A stretch of DNA of 64,000 nucleotides from Artemia franciscana (Eukaryota > Arthropoda > Branchiopoda > Anostraca > Artemiidae), in contig NC_088873.1 in assembly GCF_032884065.1 (NCBI RefSeq), forward strand, positions 1,666,718 through 1,730,717. Direction: 5' to 3'. Positions within the stretch are counted from its first letter, which is position 1. Every line of letters starts with the position of its first letter. The position numbers were made by a program, and so were the translations under genes. The notes beneath the pieces were generated by a model. That model was not told the origin of the DNA and searched no databases. It worked only from the letters and a program-made list of their open reading frames with translations. This document shows positions 20,525 to 29,775 of this stretch, in pieces.

Positions 20525-21412
20525 CCAGTAAAGTGCAATCGTGCTGGTATTTAGTAGGTATGAGGGTTGTCAACCTACCTATGTCCATTTTCACTTGTAT
20601 TAAGTTTGATTCGGTCATTTATTGAAATTTCCTTTCGTTTTAAGTTTCATTTATTTATTGATGTTGATTTGCGACAGTTTTACGCTTGGTAGATTATTTG
20701 ACTTTATTTTTCTTCATATTTGGCAATCGAGCACTTTGCTTTTTTTAGGAAAAACTTATTTTGTGAATTTTTTTTTTAAATTAACAAAGATATAAATTTG
20801 AAACCTGTTTGTCAAACATTTCTTGGTAAAGAAATGTACGTAAGGAGCGATATGGCTCAATAGAAATTCTTAGAAACACAGTCTTGTATGTGAAGGATGT
20901 ATAAAGAGAATCAAATTTAAATGTTTATTCAAAGTATATAAAATTCATCAAACCTAAAGTTACACATAAGAAATTCCGAGCCTGAGAAAATTTGTCAACT
21001 TTTGAAAAAGAGAGGAAACACCCCCAAAACATCAAGTGATCTTAATGAAAATCACGTCGTCAGATTCAGCATATCAGATAACTCTATTCTAGAGGTTTCA
21101 AGCTACCATATACCAAAATGTCGAATTTTGTATTTTTGCCAGGAGCAAGACCACGAATGTGTGTATATTTGTTTTTTCATTTTGCCCAGGGGTGATTGTG
21201 TTGAACCAGGGATCCTAGGAGATGAAGAGAGAGCTCAATTAATTGGGAATCTAAACTTCTAGTAAGTGCTCTTTTTAAGTGAGTAAAAATATTGGAGCGC
21301 AGATAGCCCTCCTCCCACAGCTTTTTTTTTTCAAAGTCGTCCGATCAAAACTTGGAGATAGCCATTTTGTTTAGCAAACTTGTTTTTAAACTTGTGTTTT
21401 TGTCAATTTGTT
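20525..21412 (-). repeat. Diverged R1/R2-type repeat, copy B
   Basis: The counterpart of 8465-9345. The 86-codon frame at 21002-21262 differs from the block A version by about one residue (SSYH versus SSNH). Since the whole block is duplicated, this conservation is no evidence for a gene. Confidence 0.7.
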
Positions 21413-21949
21413 TTAAACTCGTTTTCCATATCTCCAATTTCTTATGAATGTTTTCACTTCATGTTTTTAAATCAATAGACACATTTGTGACCCTTGCATC
21501 AACTTATTCAAAATATTTAATTTTCCAAAAATTACCACCATATTGGTTACTTTAATAATAAATTTAACATCCCCAAGCATAGTTTAGATTCTCATTTTGA
21601 TTTTCTTCAGGAAAAATTACAATTTCTTCTTTGAGTTCACAAAAATGAGGTATTATCTTCACACAACTTCCCAAATGACCTTCAGCTTTCAATGGACGGT
21701 AATTTATGTAGTTTGTGACTTACGTTACTTTGGAAAAACGTAATTAAGTCCCTTATTTATGTTTATTTATATCAAAGATGCTCTTTGGAGCATACATGCA
21801 TGTATCCTGAGGTCAGGAGTATTATACATGACATAGGCAGCATCTTATCTGGGGGCAGCCGAGTTTGTGAGGGGGAATGAAGTTATATTGGTAATATCTC
21901 TTGGTTATTCTCATTAAAATTATTTGAAAACCACGAGGTAGTGTTATTT

Positions 21950-22290
21950 ACAGAGTTGCCAAAAAGGTCGTTCTGACCTTTTGCTAAATTTGCTAAATGT
22001 GCTAAAATTCCCCAGTTTCGCGTGCTATACATCAATTTTCGGTGCTACAGTTAAAGCAAAAATTCCGCGTGTCGTGGCTTGCGCCACGAGACGCGCATGG
22101 TCCGTTTAAGTGTGCTTAGATTAGTAATAGGTCAACATTTTAATCTTTTATGCCTGGTTATTTCAAACTTAGCGCAAATCATTCGAAAAAAAAACCCGGC
22201 AAAATAGCGGTCCTGGTTATATCAAACATTGCGCCAATTCTTCCAAACAACTACGGCAAAAAGGCGGCCTGTGCTTTTTGTTAGTTTATC
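21950..22290. other. Noncoding DNA with a 58 bp imperfect tandem pair and a hairpin
   Basis: Bases 22154-22210 and 22211-22268 are related copies starting CCTGGTTAT.TCAAAC and ending CGGCAAAA..GCGG. A hairpin CGTGTCGTGGC TTGC GCCACGAGACGCG lies at 22067-22094. Confidence 0.5.
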
Positions 22291-22919
22291 CGCCTTTTTT
22301 CAAAATCCTAAATCGAATTAAGCTATGATTAAATAACTGTGTCATGTTTTAAGGATTAAATTCAAAAGTTGAACCCTTAACTGGCAGGGTGGCGTCTCTC
22401 AGGCACCGGTGCTAAGGTTCTTATCAAATTCATACTGATGGGTTAAGCTAGGAGGCTGGTATCTCGTGTATTCTTCGGACCAGTTGAGTACTAATCCTTG
22501 GTAAAAGAAAATCTCGAAATCACTTACAGATACATATATACTGGGCTCTGAGGTCCGACAGACCCCATCCTTCAGTTTTGTGCAACTTTTTTGTGGCTTA
22601 GCAGAGAAATCAACTTTAGTTTTTAAGAACTTTTTAGAGAGCAATTAGTTTCATTTCAACCTATTTAAGTGTGATTTCGAAAGGAAAAGATTCTTGTTTT
22701 TACAGTAACCTTTTTAGTTTATTTCTTTGGGTGCTTCCAATTTTCAACTTTTTATGGTTTTCAGAGCTGGAAAAAATCATTTATAGCTATAATACACTCT
22801 CCTATGAAACAATTGACAATCTGGAACAACCCTACAAACAGGTCAGATATCTTTTAGAGCGGATACACGAGAGCCTGTAATCTTGTTATACACTTTTCAA
22901 GTCTCAAAGGACACAAAGA
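22291..22919. other. Unassigned DNA upstream of the piggyBac relic
   Basis: Short open frames exist on both strands, but none resembles the piggyBac N-terminus or another known family. It may be decayed 5' sequence of the element. Confidence 0.4.
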
Positions 22920-24302
22920 CCTGAGGACTCTCTGAAAAGGCTTGGGACCTTTTCCCCAGAGCCGAGATCATTAAGGAGACGGTCCTTCACACCAATGAGA
23001 AGACTAATCAGTACCATCAGCTATTACTTTTGTATTATATATAAGCAAACGTACTTGAAACCAGTCGACGTTATAGAGATGCGAGCCTTTTTAGACATTT
23101 TATATCTCTCTAGACTATTCAAGTCGAGCAGGGAAGATTATAAGGATCTCTTTGCAGCTGATGGAAGTGGGTGGGAGATTTTTCACGCTACGATCAGCCT
23201 GAAGTGATTTTAGTATCTGGAAAACTGTCTTCGGTTTGATAGCAGGCACACACGTTACGAAAGTAGAGGATCTTTGGCTCCAATCAAGGGGGTTTTTGAC
23301 CTCTTAGTTGCAAACTACAAAGCCAATTACTCACCAAGCGAGTACTTGGCGATTGTTGAAATGCAATTTAAAGGAAAGAACAGATTCAAGAAGTAAATTT
23401 ATTCTAAACTGAACAAGTAACGGTCTTGAAGAAACTTTAGCTATCTATTGTCTTTGTCTACGCTGGAAATGAAACACCTGTAGTTGAAATCCATAATGCT
23501 TTAGTTCCAACGTGAATATAACCCTTGTCGATCTCTTGAAGAGCTGGAACACCAACATCACAGTCAGCAACTTGTTCACGTCCATAGAGCTCAATGAAAA
23601 TGCTTAGACCCTTGTGAATGACATATGTAAATACATAAAAAAAGAACGAAAGAGAGATCCACCCTCTTTACTTGCTAGTCATGCAAGGGAACCCAACTCG
23701 TCCATCTTCAAATTAATAGACCATCTGAACCTGGTGTTTCATGTTTCATAGAAAACAAAACAGCTATTCTTGCTTCTTCAATCCACTTTTCAGCAACAAT
23801 TGAACATGAAAATAGTAAGCCAGAAGTCATCAAGACGTACAACGCAACAAAAAATGGAATAGACTCTCTAGCCCAAAAGGGGTCCACATACACGACTAGT
23901 CGTCACACGACAAGATTGTCCAAAGAGGTGTGGTATGTGATAATGGACATAGGTGGAGTAAATATCAATATCAATCTGAGCTACTCAATACCCCCAGATA
24001 AGACTTGACCAGAAGAAAAATGCTGTTGAGCTAGGACGATCCCTCATCAATCGGCAAATTAGGATCAGAGCAACCATCCAAAGTTTCCCACGAGTACATC
24101 GTAATTTAATCAAGAGCCATAATTGATTTTCAACTGAGAATGCCCCTCTCCCCGTGTGTTTTCTTCAGGTTCCGATGACTGAAAAGGTCGTTACGTCGTT
24201 TGCCCCCTAAGCAAGGACAGACAATTCAAATATACGTGCAGTTCGTGCCAAATAAAGAATAAAAAATATGTTTATGAAACATGCCAAGTTATTCTGCCCT
24301 AA
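22920..24302 (+). pseudogene. Decayed piggyBac-family transposase
   Basis: Family landmarks appear in order across frames. EIIKETVLHTNEKTN is near 22965-23010. KPVDVIEMRAFLDILYLSRL, FKSSREDYKDLFAADGSG and FHATISLK are at 23059-23205. LRFDSRHTR, then LAPIKGVFDLL and NYSPSEYLAIVE, are at 23235-23365. NLFTSIEL is near 23573 and KNEREI near 23640. KPEVIKTYNATKNGIDSLAQ is near 23820-23880, followed by MDIGGVNI. A cysteine-rich tail (VVCPLSKDRQFKYTCSSCQ ... YETCQVILP) ends in TAA at 24302. The first catalytic Asp (VDE/IDE motif) is Val here, and the second (DNxFTS) is also lost. Many stops and frameshifts. Family role: cut-and-paste transposition at TTAA. Confidence 0.88.
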
Positions 24303-25127
24303 ATGTGAATAGTGGAGTGATTTTTGTGTTTTGTATTAGTGAGCGAAAATGGGATAAATTTCAAACAGTATTTTTCTCGAATTTTCAAAAAGTGGGGCTC
24401 CGCACACCGAATTCTGCAGTTATTGTAACTTTTTTTTCTCCCTGCCAGTTAAGGGCTAATGTTGGGCGATATTAAATATCAAAATTGATATGTCTGTATA
24501 TCGGATCAAAAATCAATATTGAATATCGAAATGTAAATATCGATGTCGGAAATAATACTTGGAAATTTCTGTTTATATCCAGCCTTTTCAAGCATCTACC
24601 AGTGCAAATCCAACAGAAAAATTCCGACACACGGAAAGTTCTCGTTAATGTCTAGTGTAAATTTGAAATTCTAGGCTGGGGGACGGATGCACCTTTCCCT
24701 TTGTCCATGATATTATGCTCTATCATATGAGCTAAACACACTTAAAATTTGATTAAACTGATCAAACAATTAATCATAGAATAATTTAATGAAGTTATTT
24801 TGGATTTTGAAAAGTAATATAATCTGTAAATATAACACGAAACTATTTTACGGTATTATTTGCATTTTAGCTAAGCAAAATATTTTTTCAAAACAAAGTA
24901 ATCAAGTCTGATAATAACGTCAATAAGAATAATATGTTATATTTATCTATAGAATCTACTCATAAACAGATGAAATAGATTAATTCACCTGGAATCTTAA
25001 TCCAGTAGGAAGTGAAAAATGCCCTTCCTACTAGTTCAAAAATACATATGTAAAAAAAAAAAAATGCAATTTAAACTTACATTCTCAAAAACTAACGAGC
25101 AAAGGATTTTTAACTGTAATCCAATAA
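24303..25127. other. Noncoding DNA 3' of the piggyBac relic
   Basis: AT-rich; includes a TATCGATATT-like run at 24470-24545. No gene or terminal inverted repeat matching the left side was found. Confidence 0.5.
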
Positions 25128-25135
25128 TTAAAACT

Positions 25136-25960
25136 TGCTAAAGGTACAAATTGGAAACCTGTTTATATTTGCAATCAATTATTTTCGTTTGTAAATTTGA
25201 CCTATCAGCAAGTTATAACAAGAGATCTGTCAGAAATAGAGAATGAAATTTTCGAAAAAGGGGATTAATTCCAACATCGTTTAAAACCACTGGCCAATTC
25301 AGCGGGCCGGGAAGACTCCAGGTGCCTCAAGATTTTTCCAACGCCCTTATTTTTTTGTTTTGTTTCTGTTTTTCAATCTTTTTTTTAAAAATAAATCTGT
25401 CAAGTTGGTTTATTATTGGCGCTTTTGTCAACCCCACCAGATTTTGCCTATTGGTGCCCTTGTCAAATTGCCTCCTCCAAGAATTTTAAACTAGATCCGC
25501 CCCTATTTAAAGCAATTAAGTATTTAGATAACTTAGAAACTGATTTGAATAATTTTATTAATAAGCGGAGCAAGAAAGAATATAGAGACAAAGATGCTCT
25601 TTGAAATCGGAGAAAACTTGTTATGACTCGAGCCTGTAATAATACATTCACTAGTTCAAGTACTCTTAGCAAGGGCTCAATATTTTATAATGATAAAATA
25701 AACCAAGAAATCGCTAATTTACATAATGAGTTTGTGATTGGCCAAGTAAATTAAAATATAAAATAAAAATATTAAAATATAAAATATTTTATTTTAAATA
25801 AAAAATATTTTATTAAAATATAAAATAAGCTATTTCGGCAAAATTTGTCAAAAGCTCTATTGTGAGGTTTTTTCAAAGGAGGTACTTACACTAAAGACTT
25901 CTTAAAAAGTTCATTTAGATGATGAAAATTTAATTGAAAATACGGATGCTAAACTTAAAA
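25136..25960 (+). pseudogene. Unidentified coding-like remnant, copy B
   Basis: The counterpart of 9667-10440, with the same protein-like stretches. It carries an extra AT-only stretch of about 70 bp at 25755-25830 (repeats of AAAATATAAAATA and its inverse) that is absent from copy A. Family unknown. Confidence 0.4.
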
Positions 25961-26029
25961 AATGATTTTAGAATTAAAAACAAGAGTTTTCTTTTTTATA
26001 TTCGACTGCAAACTTCCATAAAGATCCAC

Positions 26030-26636
26030 TTAAACCACGTTATGTTGCTGAGACCGCCTGGTGTCCAACGAGAATTGCTGCTACTGATCTGTCTCTGTGA
26101 GACCGTTTTGTGTGTGGCCTTGTGTCAAAGTGGCATGCAGAAAAGACTTTTAACTGAAAACGATCTTGCCTTAAGTAGAGCAATTGAGATCACGTCGAGT
26201 ATGGAGGCTGCAGAATTCGAAACAATTAATATCAAGGATGGAGTTGTCTCGAAAATTCGCCAAAGCAAATGCAATGTCTGAGAACGCTGTATGTTACCGG
26301 TGTGAAAAGGGACCTCACAAACCCAGTAACTGTTATTTCTGCAACGCGGAATGCCGCAAATGTCAGAAAAAAGAGAATATTGCAGCAGCATGTCGATCCA
26401 AGCCTGACAGTGTTGCCAGAAAGGAAAAACGTAAGTGTAAGGTTCGCCATGTAGCAGAAACTGAAAAATCGGAGGAGGAGAAAACAGATTCGGCAAGTGC
26501 TCCTGATCTGAAGCAGATTACAAACGAGGATAACTGGACTATTCTCTCTATAAGTGGTGAGTCACTGGAAATTATTGTCGCACTTACAATAGGACAGTCT
26601 AAGCTTGATTTTGAGCTAGATACAGGCACGGCCGTT
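26030..26636 (+). pseudogene. Ty3/gypsy gag C-terminus, zinc knuckles and protease start, copy B
   Basis: The gag segment DRFVCGL...GMQKRLLTEN carries an extra A near 26128 and an 8 bp loss near 26250, together changing frame relative to copy A. The first CCHC knuckle is CYRCEKGPHKPSNC. The second, CRKCQKKENIAAAC, has Asn where His is expected. The protease DTG is at 26619-26627, with a TAG at 26637 where the family normally continues. The gag N-terminus and 5' LTR are not recognisable upstream. Confidence 0.85.
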
Positions 26637-27023
26637 TAGTTAATCTCAGAACAGACTTACCGTAATTATCTAAGTAGTGTAAAACTGAAAAAATGCGAAT
26701 GGAAGCTGGTTGCATATGGTGGTCACGACATCCCTATTCTTGGGGAAGCTAATGTTAAAGTGACGCACAAATCACAAAGTAAGACTTTGCCGTTAATTGT
26801 TGCTGCTGGAAACGGACCATCGTTGTTTGGAAGAAATTGGCTGCGGGAAATCAAACTAGATTGGAATATGATTAAGGCGGTGAAAAGAATTCCTGATATC
26901 AAACCCTAGATTGTGAACGAATTCAGTGAGCTGTTTTCCGGAAATTTGGGAAAAGTGAAGGGGGTGAATGCGCATCTAAATCTAAAGCCGGATGCGAAGC
27001 CGAAGTTTTTTTAAGCTAGAGTT
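26637..27023 (+). pseudogene. Gypsy protease C-terminal part and linker
   Basis: In frame after the TAG: LISEQTYRNYLSS, then ILGEANVKV and GPSLFGRNWLREIKLDW, typical of K02A2.6-type gypsy pol proteins. Further stops occur at 26907-26909 (TAG) and 27013-27015 (TAA). The linker IVNEFSELFSGNLGKVKGV leads into the RT. Confidence 0.85.
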
Positions 27024-27653
27024 GTGCCGTTGGCTATCCGGGAAAAAGTTGAATTGGAGTTAAACCGACTTGTGAAAATCGGAGTGTTGGAAAAGGTCGA
27101 TTACAGTGACTGGGCCAGTCCAATTGTACCGGTAAATAAAACAAATGATAGTGTTAGAATTTGTGGTGACTTTAAAGCTACAGTTAACCCGTCTCTAAAC
27201 CCAAAGGAATACCCAATGCCTACGGCAGAGGAGATTTTTGCGAATTTGCAAGGGGAACAAAAGTGTTCTAAGTTAGACTTAAATGGTGCTTATCTGCAAA
27301 TTGAGCTAGATGATGAGTCAAAGGAGCTAGTGACTATAAACACTCCCTTAGGCCTATACCGTTACAAGCTTTTGCCTTTTGGCATTTCTGAAAATGGTGC
27401 TATTTTTCAAGAGACCCTGGACAAAATTTTGTCTGGTTTGCCCACGGCTCACATAGTAGATGTTGTATTGCTTACCGGATTTTATGATTCTGAGTATTTA
27501 GAGAATTTACGTTCTGTTCTTGATAAGTTGCAAGATTTTGGAATTCGTTTGAATCCGGATAAATGCGAATTTTTCGCTAGTAGAATATTTCGGTTTCGTG
27601 CTTGTCAGTCAAGGGTATTGAACGGAATCCGCGGAAAGTTGAAGCGGTTATGA
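27024..27653 (+). pseudogene. Gypsy reverse transcriptase
   Basis: RT blocks: [49 protein letters not shown] (first catalytic Asp), then [18 protein letters not shown]. The catalytic YxDD box reads IVDV at about 27452-27463, so the second Asp of the pair is replaced and the enzyme should be dead. The frame shifts near 27595 ([14 protein letters not shown] in place of FLGxxVSxKGIE). Confidence 0.9.
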
Positions 27654-28270
27654 ATATGCCTAGGCCTAGAAACAGGAATGAATTAATTTCATTTTTAGGT
27701 ATGGTGAATTATTACCGGAAATTTATACCTGAAATGGCGACTTTATGCTATCCGTTGCTTGAGTTGTTGAAATCTGACATTGTGTGGTTGTGGTCAGAAA
27801 AATGCGAGTGTGCATTTCGAAAGTTGAAAGAGAGTTTAACAGGGGAAAAGTTGTTGGTACGTTTTAACCCGCAGTTGCCGGTAATCTTAGCTACCGACGC
27901 ATCACTGCGGGGTATTTCCGCTGTAATATCGCACTCATACCCCAACGGACCAAAAGACCAATTGCTTACGCGTCTCGATCTCTAAATAAAGCTTTAACCC
28001 ATTATTTGCAAATTGAGCGTGAGGCTCTTGGAATAGTTTTCGGCTTAGAAAAATTTCCCTATTTTTTGTTTGGACGGAAATTTATTTTGTACACGGATAA
28101 TAAGCCGTTGACGCTGATTTTCGAGGAAAAATCGGGATTGCCAGTTCTATCAACGTCCAGGATACAACGATGGGCAATCAAGTTATCCGCGTATACATAG
28201 GAAATAAAGTTCAAACTGTCTACTGCAAACATGAATGCAGATGTGTTATCTAAGTTGCTGAAAAATCAAC
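27602..28270 (+). pseudogene. Gypsy RT connection and RNase H
   Basis: 27602-27985 gives [20 protein letters not shown], then FLGMVNYYRKFIPEMA and ILATDASLRGISAVISH (RNase H Asp). A frameshift near 27950 leads into 28006-28200: QIEREALGIVFGLEKF, FLFGRKFILYTDNKPL and RIQRWAIKLSAYT, then a TAG. The final MNADVLSKL box is at 28231-28257. Domain order and spacing are canonical for gypsy. Confidence 0.88.
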
Positions 28271-28434
28271 CCACCAAGACGACCGAATCTTCCGTTTTAC
28301 ATGCTACATCTAAGTGTTTACCTATTACAGTTGAACAGATACGTTTATACACCGGAAAGGACGCGATATTAGCGAAAGTACATGATTACGTTAGAAACGA
28401 TTGGCCGTCAACTTTGTCAGACCGGGAGAAATAA

Positions 28435-29235
28435 TTGAAACCATTTTTTCGTTGTAAATTAGAACTGACAACGGAATCAGGTTGTATTTTGCGGAATGAA
28501 AGAGTGATAATACCACCAGTATTTCAGAATTATGTAATCAACGAATCACACCAAGGTCATCCTGGAATGGTCAGGATCAAGTCTTTGGCTCGTATGCGTG
28601 TTTGGTGGCCGAATATCGATGATGACATTGATAAAAAAGTTAGAAGTTGTAGTTCATGTCAGCTACAACAGAGTAACCCTGCTACATTTAACTCACCTTG
28701 GCCAAAAGTAACTCGAGCATGGGAGCGAGTACATATTGATTTCGCTGGTCCGTTTTATGGGAAAATTTTTATGATTGTCACGGAAACATTTTCAAGATGG
28801 ATCGAGGTAGTACTTATGAATTCAATGTCTAGTACCGCGAGTATTGATGCGTTAGGTTCCATTTTTTCACGCTACGGTTTTCCGGTTACGCTGGTATCAG
28901 ATAACCAGACAAGTTTTACAAGCGCTGAGTTTACCGAGTTCATGCATAAAAACGGGATACAGCTTCTACACTCACCGCCATACCATCCGAATTCAAACGG
29001 CATGGCAGAACGCGCAATACGCACGTTTAAAGAGCAAATAAAAACATTCAGTAGTTCAACAGAACCGTTGAATTTGCACCTTACAAATTTTCTTTTCCAT
29101 TATCGTGGTATTCCACATTCTCTTACGGGTATATCCCCAGCACGGTTATCTCTCGGAAGACAGCTGAGAAATAGGCTGGATCTACTGAAGCCTACATCGG
29201 TTACAGATCACAAGGAAAAAAGAAACCTACTGTAG
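28435..29235 (+). CDS. Gypsy integrase (open segment of a broken pol)
   Basis: 267 codons open, beginning at a TTG after a TAA, so the start is only the edge of an open stretch. An HHCC zinc domain (ESHQGHPG ... CSSCQ) is followed by the rve catalytic core: HIDFAGPF (D), SDNQTSF (D, with Gln for the usual Gly) and NGMAERAIRTFK (E). Spacing is D-35-E, exactly as expected. The core is thus intact although RT and protease are not. Role: insertion of retrotransposon cDNA. Confidence 0.9.
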   Translation: MKPFFRCKLELTTESGCILRNERVIIPPVFQNYVINESHQGHPGMVRIKSLARMRVWWPNIDDDIDKKVRSCSSCQLQQSNPATFNSPWPKVTRAWERVHIDFAGPFYGKIFMIVTETFSRWIEVVLMNSMSSTASIDALGSIFSRYGFPVTLVSDNQTSFTSAEFTEFMHKNGIQLLHSPPYHPNSNGMAERAIRTFKEQIKTFSSSTEPLNLHLTNFLFHYRGIPHSLTGISPARLSLGRQLRNRLDLLKPTSVTDHKEKRNLL

Positions 29236-29510
29236 GGCCGCGAAAATATAACGTAGGAGAGGCAGTTCTGGTTCTGGATTATGCAAACCCTGATCGCCCA
29301 GTTTGGGTTCAAGGTGTTATTTTGAAGTGTGTCACGTCTATTGTTTAACTTGTGAAAGTTAATGACTATGTTTGGAAGCGCCACATTGATCAAATGCGGG
29401 ATTGTACTATTAAAGATCTGCCAGTTGATACTGATTGGCAAACTTTGGTTAAATGTCTGTCGGCCGAAAGAGACCAGGTTGCGCAAAGTCAAGTAGAACC
29501 GCGAAGATCA
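29236..29510 (+). pseudogene. Gypsy integrase C-terminal tail
   Basis: After a TAG the frame continues as GPRKYNVGEAVLVLDYANPD and RPVWVQGVIL. After another stop comes VNDYVWKRHIDQMRDCTIKD, the usual end of this pol group. Confidence 0.8.
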
Positions 29511-29555
29511 AGTAGAGAAAGAAAACAAACACAGTTTTATGGTATGAATTATATT

Positions 29556-29775
29556 AAGGAGGGGGGAATGCAGTGTTTTGATCATTTGTTTCTATGTGCA
29601 AGTATCTATTTTGAAATTCCTGTCTTCCCTGTTGTATGAGTCATACGCTGATTGCAAACAACAGCTATGCTCCATTCATTTTATTTTAGTTGAGTACCTG
29701 TATCTGCCTTGTAAGGTTCTGAAAATAAATGCTTGTTAAACGAACATAGCACAATCATTACTCTGAATACAGTCA
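29556..29775 (+). repeat. Polypurine tract and probable gypsy 3' LTR start
   Basis: AAGGAGGGGGGAA (29556-29568) is followed at once by TG, the usual LTR 5' end. An AATAAA lies at 29724-29729. The far edge is my estimate, near ATACA at 29774. No matching 5' LTR was found in the window, so the LTR cannot be delimited by comparison. Confidence 0.5.

Larger units (their letters stand above)
21726..25128 (+). mobile_element. Block-B-specific 3.4 kb segment carrying a piggyBac relic
   Basis: Blocks A and B align up to GTTTGTGACTTAC (9660 / 21723) and resume at ATTAAAACTTGC (9664 / 25127). The extra sequence holds a decayed piggyBac-type transposase (22920-24302). A TTAA, the piggyBac target, lies at the right junction (25128-25131), but the left junction has no matching TTAA. 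A clean insertion is therefore not shown. Deletion from block A is the alternative. Confidence 0.55.

Noticed and set aside
22399-22644. Minus-strand 81-codon frame upstream of the piggyBac relic
   Set aside because: No family resemblance, no context, and orientation opposite to the transposase.
23708-23893. Minus-strand 61-codon frame in the piggyBac relic
   Set aside because: It is antisense to the KPEVIKTYNATKNGID region of the transposase.
21726-25131. A clean piggyBac insertion with TTAA duplication
   Set aside because: TTAA is present only at the right junction; the left junction reads ACTTACGTTAC.
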